Shown: one piece after another, positions 8,410 through 11,216 of the stretch
How positions within the stretch are numbered: position 1 is the first letter of the stretch
How the letters are laid out: each line of letters starts with the position of its first letter
Assembly: GCA_002305125.1 (NCBI GenBank)
Contig: DBQG01000009.1
Coordinates: forward strand, 1-11,216
Reading direction: 5' to 3'
DNA: 11,216 bases
Source: Patescibacteria group bacterium UBA1400
GTDB taxonomy: Bacteria; Patescibacteriota; Microgenomatia; UBA1400
Position numbers and translations under genes: made by a program
Notes under the pieces: generated by a model
Seen by the model: the letters and a program-made list of their open reading frames with translations, nothing else
Told to the model about the DNA's origin: nothing
The model's database searches: none

Positions 8410-10677
8410 AAAGGTTAGAAACAGAATAAGCACAGTTGCAGACACTTTTAAACTTAAAAAGAAATCAGCGGGCAAAAATTTAAATGTGACTGACTTAGTG
8501 TCTTTTTCAAGCTCCACACTTCTGAAGATCTCGTATTTATTAACTTGAAGCTGATTACCGTTATCAGTAAAAGCTTTCCAGCCGGGGTAATAAATATCCC
8601 TTAAAACCAGTTTGTTTCCTCTGTCGGGAAAGTTTTCTATATTTACCTGAACAGTATTGGCATTAAGGTCTATGATTTGGGGACTGCTTAAGGGGTTAAA
8701 GTTTTCATCAACTATTTGAGCTCTTGGCAGGGCCTTTTGATTTTCGTAAATATAAAATCCGTCCAATTCTTTTTCCTTAAATCCGTTATGCTCCAGTTTT
8801 TGATCAGCTAAAATATATTTAACCGAAAGGGAGGCAATTCTGGGATCATCAAGGCTGATAAAATCAAAATTTACGGTTGTGGGGTCAAAAGGAGCCGGAT
8901 TACCGGCGTTAATCTCTTTTATCTTTAGAGCCAGGGCAGACAGATTGTCTGACTCTTGGCTGAAATAGTCCTGATAATCTTTTAACACAAAACTGGAATA
9001 GCCGTTTATGGAAGCCAGATTATAATGCAGGTTAAAATTAGGAGGCAGAAGGGCAAGTTCTTTTTGAAACATGTCAAAAGATTTAAACTCCTCAGGTTTG
9101 AGAATCCAAAAATCATCAGGAAAAAAAGGTGGTCTGCGGAAGTAGTTATCATGATAAGTGCTGATTCCTTTTAAAGGAACAAATTCGGAGGTTGAAACAA
9201 AACGGTAAGGGCCGAGGTTGTTTTTAAGATACTGAATAGGTTGGGTTTTTTCTCCTGTTTTATAAAAAGACAAGACTTTATCCGGAGCTAAAAATAAATC
9301 CCCTTGTCCCAGTAAAAAAAGATCAAGAAAGATAACCAGCAAAAAAGTTCTTACCTTAAACCATTTATAAACAAGGAGGCTTAATGTTCCTAAGATAAGA
9401 AAGTTTCTTAAAAACAAAGAACTTATGCCTAAATCTACTTGCGTTGTATGGATGGTTGATAAGTTTTTATTCAGCAAGTCAGTCGCTTGTTTAAGGGTTT
9501 GATTTGGCAGCTGAGGATAAAAATAATAAATAAAAAGCAGGCCTATTCCCAGGATGGAAAAAATAATACCTGTTAAAAGAAGGGTTTTTTTAAACACCAA
9601 GCTGTATTTAAATCTTTTTTCAGCTATCCGGGCAGTTAAATAAGCCAGGCTGAAAGAGTAGATTATTAGCCAGGAAGAAGGGTTTCTGAATAAAGACATC
9701 CCCGGAATCAAAAGAAAAAGGCTGTGAAAAGGGTTGTATTTGCCAAAAGCAATCAGCAGGGTGAAGAGGGCCATGAAAAGCAGGTAATACTCTTTTTTCT
9801 TAAAGCTTCGTAAATTGGTAAGGATAAAAATTAAAGGGAAAAAACCGATATAGCCAAAAGTATAAGTAACATTAGGTCCCCAAAAACTTCCTTCAGTTCT
9901 CAAGCCCCAAAAATTAGCGAAAATAAATCTTATAAGTGAGGCCGGATGCAAGGACCAGATGGTATTATAAACAGCTCCTGCCTGGTCTCTGGTGGTGTAT
10001 TGAATAAAGTTAAACTGAGGCAAAATGGTAAAAAAGGTTAAGCCAAAAGCAAAAAGCAAAGACAGAGAGTAAAAGATAAGTTTATTTTTTATTTCTTTTT
10101 TGGGAAAAAAGAAAAACAGCCAGCCAATAATAAAAAGCTGGGGCATATAAAAATGTTGAAACTGACCGGCCAAAATTCCTAAAGACAGGAGAACTGTAGT
10201 CCAGAAAAAGTTTTTCTTTTTTATGGCCAGCAGGGTCCAGGGGAAAAAACAAATGGCATTAAGCCTTATAATATCCAGAGAAACATTAAGCATGCTGCCG
10301 GAGAAAGCAAAGACAGAAGCTCCGATCAAAGCTGGATATTTCTTTAAACCTTCATTTTTTAAAAGCAAAAAAGTGCCTAAAAATGACAAAAAGTAACTGG
10401 CAAGGGCGGCACTAGTAATTCCTTTTAAATCAGGAGACAAAAGGTAAATAAGATTGAAAGGATTAAACAGCCCCAGGGTCGAGTCAGCATATTCGGGAAA
10501 CCCGGCCCACATGTTAGGATTCCAAAGGGGGAAAACTCCCTGCTTAAGACTGTTTAGCAGAAAAGCTTTATGGGGAGCAATAACCAGCAGGTTGTCTCCC
10601 AGGAAAAATATCTTTTTTAAAAAAAATATTTTATAAAAAAAAGCAATAAACAGTCCGCCCAGAGTAACAATTTCCAT
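8362..10677 (-). CDS. YfhO-like multi-spanning membrane protein, second copy
   Basis: A 771-residue YfhO-family-like (PF09586) protein, paralogous to gene 2 but on the opposite strand and diverged. From Met at 10677: first helix (2-20), short acidic loop LGDN (26-29), FPLWNPNMWAGFP (49-61) with FNPFNLIYLL (71-80), several helices, and FRNPSSWLIIYSFSLAYL (330-347), which is the late-helix motif. The extracytoplasmic C-terminal region holds SVKYIL (618-623), YENQKALPRA (644-653) and YYPGW (696-700), with a final helix (about 741-759) and a Lys-rich tail. Together these are a full YfhO signature. The start is uncertain: a TTG at 10704 in the same frame would add nine residues. I prefer the ATG because helix 1 begins right there, and neither start has a clear Shine-Dalgarno site. 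Likely an envelope sugar transferase with unknown substrate. Confidence 0.85.
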   Translation of the reverse strand: MEIVTLGGLFIAFFYKIFFLKKIFFLGDNLLVIAPHKAFLLNSLKQGVFPLWNPNMWAGFPEYADSTLGLFNPFNLIYLLSPDLKGITSAALASYFLSFLGTFLLLKNEGLKKYPALIGASVFAFSGSMLNVSLDIIRLNAICFFPWTLLAIKKKNFFWTTVLLSLGILAGQFQHFYMPQLFIIGWLFFFFPKKEIKNKLIFYSLSLLFAFGLTFFTILPQFNFIQYTTRDQAGAVYNTIWSLHPASLIRFIFANFWGLRTEGSFWGPNVTYTFGYIGFFPLIFILTNLRSFKKKEYYLLFMALFTLLIAFGKYNPFHSLFLLIPGMSLFRNPSSWLIIYSFSLAYLTARIAEKRFKYSLVFKKTLLLTGIIFSILGIGLLFIYYFYPQLPNQTLKQATDLLNKNLSTIHTTQVDLGISSLFLRNFLILGTLSLLVYKWFKVRTFLLVIFLDLFLLGQGDLFLAPDKVLSFYKTGEKTQPIQYLKNNLGPYRFVSTSEFVPLKGISTYHDNYFRRPPFFPDDFWILKPEEFKSFDMFQKELALLPPNFNLHYNLASINGYSSFVLKDYQDYFSQESDNLSALALKIKEINAGNPAPFDPTTVNFDFISLDDPRIASLSVKYILADQKLEHNGFKEKELDGFYIYENQKALPRAQIVDENFNPLSSPQIIDLNANTVQVNIENFPDRGNKLVLRDIYYPGWKAFTDNGNQLQVNKYEIFRSVELEKDTKSVTFKFLPADFFLSLKVSATVLILFLTFLFFKFDQKIFFKKKQ

Positions 10678-10719
10678 CGCTAATATTTTATTACACTCTA
10701 CCAAATAATTCTACCGATT

Positions 10720-10725
10720 AGTATA
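10720..10725 (-). promoter_or_regulatory. Candidate -10 element (TATACT) for gene 5
   Basis: Read on the - strand, this hexamer is TATACT, one mismatch from the bacterial -10 consensus. Transcription starting about 7 nt beyond it (near 10713) would give a leader of about 36 nt before the ATG at 10677. No convincing -35 hexamer lies 15-18 nt upstream. It shares four base pairs with the + strand -10 candidate. Confidence 0.4.
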
Positions 10726-10727
10726 AT
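10722..10727 (+). promoter_or_regulatory. Candidate -10 element (TATAAT) for the flippase gene
   Basis: This is a perfect TATAAT in the 57-nt divergent gap, the only intergenic space in the window. A start point about 7 nt downstream falls at 10734-10735, on the first base of the candidate ATG, which would make the mRNA leaderless. If translation instead starts at the in-frame ATG at 10780, the leader would be about 45 nt. No recognisable -35 (the 17-nt-spaced hexamer is TACCAA) and no extended -10 TG are seen. In AT-rich DNA a chance match is possible. Confidence 0.45.
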
Positions 10728-10734
10728 TAAGATA

Positions 10735-11216
10735 ATGGACAAAAAGGCTGGTTTGGAACAGGGAAACAAGATAAACCTTATGGGTAAAAGAGCCATAAGG
10801 GGAGCCTTTGTTTTAACTGTGAGAAAATTTTTTCTTCAGGCTGTTGGTTATTTAGGCAGCATTTTTTTGGCCCGGATTCTTACGCCGGAAATATTTGGGG
10901 TTTTTGCCATTGTTAGTTTTATTATTACCTTTTTTTCTTTTTTTGCCGATGCCGGTTTAGGTGCAGCCTTAATCCAGAAAAAAGAAAAGTTGACCAAAAA
11001 AGATTTAAGACTAGCTTTTACCCTACAGCAGGGTTTGGTGGTGCTTTTAATTCTTTTGATCTTTTTAGTTTCTCCTATCATTGTCAGATATTACAACCTT
11101 TCCAATGAATCAGTATGGCTGATAAGAGTTTTTTCTCTATCCTTATTTTTAACCTCTCTTAAAACTATTCCTCTGATTTTACTGGAGAGAAAATTAAGAT
11201 TTGATAAAGCTGTTAT
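10735..11216 (+). CDS. Wzx-like polysaccharide/lipid-linked glycan flippase, 3'-truncated by window edge
   Basis: The first 160 codons of a MOP-superfamily polysaccharide transporter (Wzx/RfbX type), which would flip a polyprenyl-diphosphate-linked glycan from the inner to the outer face of the cytoplasmic membrane. Diagnostic stretches are LARILTPEIFGVFAIV (45-60), DAGLGAALIQ (72-81), the helix at about 98-114, and LLERKLRFDKA (149-159), in the usual order and spacing for the first four helices. The frame has no stop before the right edge, so roughly two thirds of a typical protein of about 450-500 residues is missing. The ATG at 10735 is taken as the start; the ATG at 10780 (MGKRAIRGAF) is a credible alternative that also fits the family's usual short N-terminus. 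Neither has a Shine-Dalgarno site. Placed next to several GT-C-like genes, it supports an envelope glycan role for the locus. Confidence 0.88.
   Translation, partial: MDKKAGLEQGNKINLMGKRAIRGAFVLTVRKFFLQAVGYLGSIFLARILTPEIFGVFAIVSFIITFFSFFADAGLGAALIQKKEKLTKKDLRLAFTLQQGLVVLLILLIFLVSPIIVRYYNLSNESVWLIRVFSLSLFLTSLKTIPLILLERKLRFDKAV

Noticed and set aside
8365..8424. 8-bp inverted repeat (CTGTTTCT / AGAAACAG) around the convergent gene ends, considered as a terminator
   Set aside because: The loop is 44 nt, the stem is AT-rich, and no U-tract follows on either strand. The small palindrome TTTGATCAAA inside it is likewise expected by chance in this composition.
10454..10636. Short + strand frame of 60 codons opposite the N-terminal part of gene 5
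   Set aside because: It is a shadow of the conserved FPLWNPNMWAGFP region on the other strand, with no promoter or ribosome binding site.
8410..10704. Switch from T-rich to A-rich + strand and back, considered as an origin/terminus or transfer signal
   Set aside because: It follows gene orientation exactly: hydrophobic codons with T at the second position make the coding strand of membrane-protein genes T-rich.

Overview
The window is one dense block of genes for large multi-spanning membrane proteins. It comes from an AT-rich bacterial genome (GC is roughly a third by eye). Long overlapping genes, no recognisable Shine-Dalgarno sites, and several GT-C-type glycosyltransferase-like proteins (GT39, YfhO and 'PTPS-related' types) side by side suggest a Candidate Phyla Radiation (Patescibacteria) bacterium, perhaps Microgenomates. 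This is an inference: no marker gene is present. The long reading frames contain no in-frame TGA, so the standard code fits and the TGA-as-glycine code of Gracilibacteria/Absconditabacteria does not.

Layout: four + strand genes run from the left edge to 8409 and overlap by 14, 20 and 4 nt, as in one operon. They are (1) a 5'-truncated GT39/ArnT-like glycosyltransferase, (2) a YfhO-like protein, (3) a 950-residue protein that looks like a fusion of a PTPS-related module (PF10131-like) with a GT39-like module, and (4) a stand-alone PTPS-related protein paralogous to the first half of gene 3. Gene 5, a second YfhO-like protein on the - strand, converges on gene 4 and overlaps its 3' end by 48 nt. 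A 57-nt gap then separates gene 5 from divergent gene 6, the 5' part of a Wzx-like polysaccharide flippase that runs off the right edge. This gap holds overlapping -10-like elements on both strands and is the only intergenic space in the window.

How the genes may work together (inference): GT-C enzymes use polyprenyl-phosphate sugars on the outer face of the cytoplasmic membrane, and Wzx-type flippases move lipid-linked glycans across that membrane. The block is best read as part of an envelope glycan or extracytoplasmic glycosylation locus. Substrates cannot be read from the sequence. No cytoplasmic glycosyltransferase, nucleotide-sugar enzyme, RNA gene, mobile element or CRISPR array is visible.
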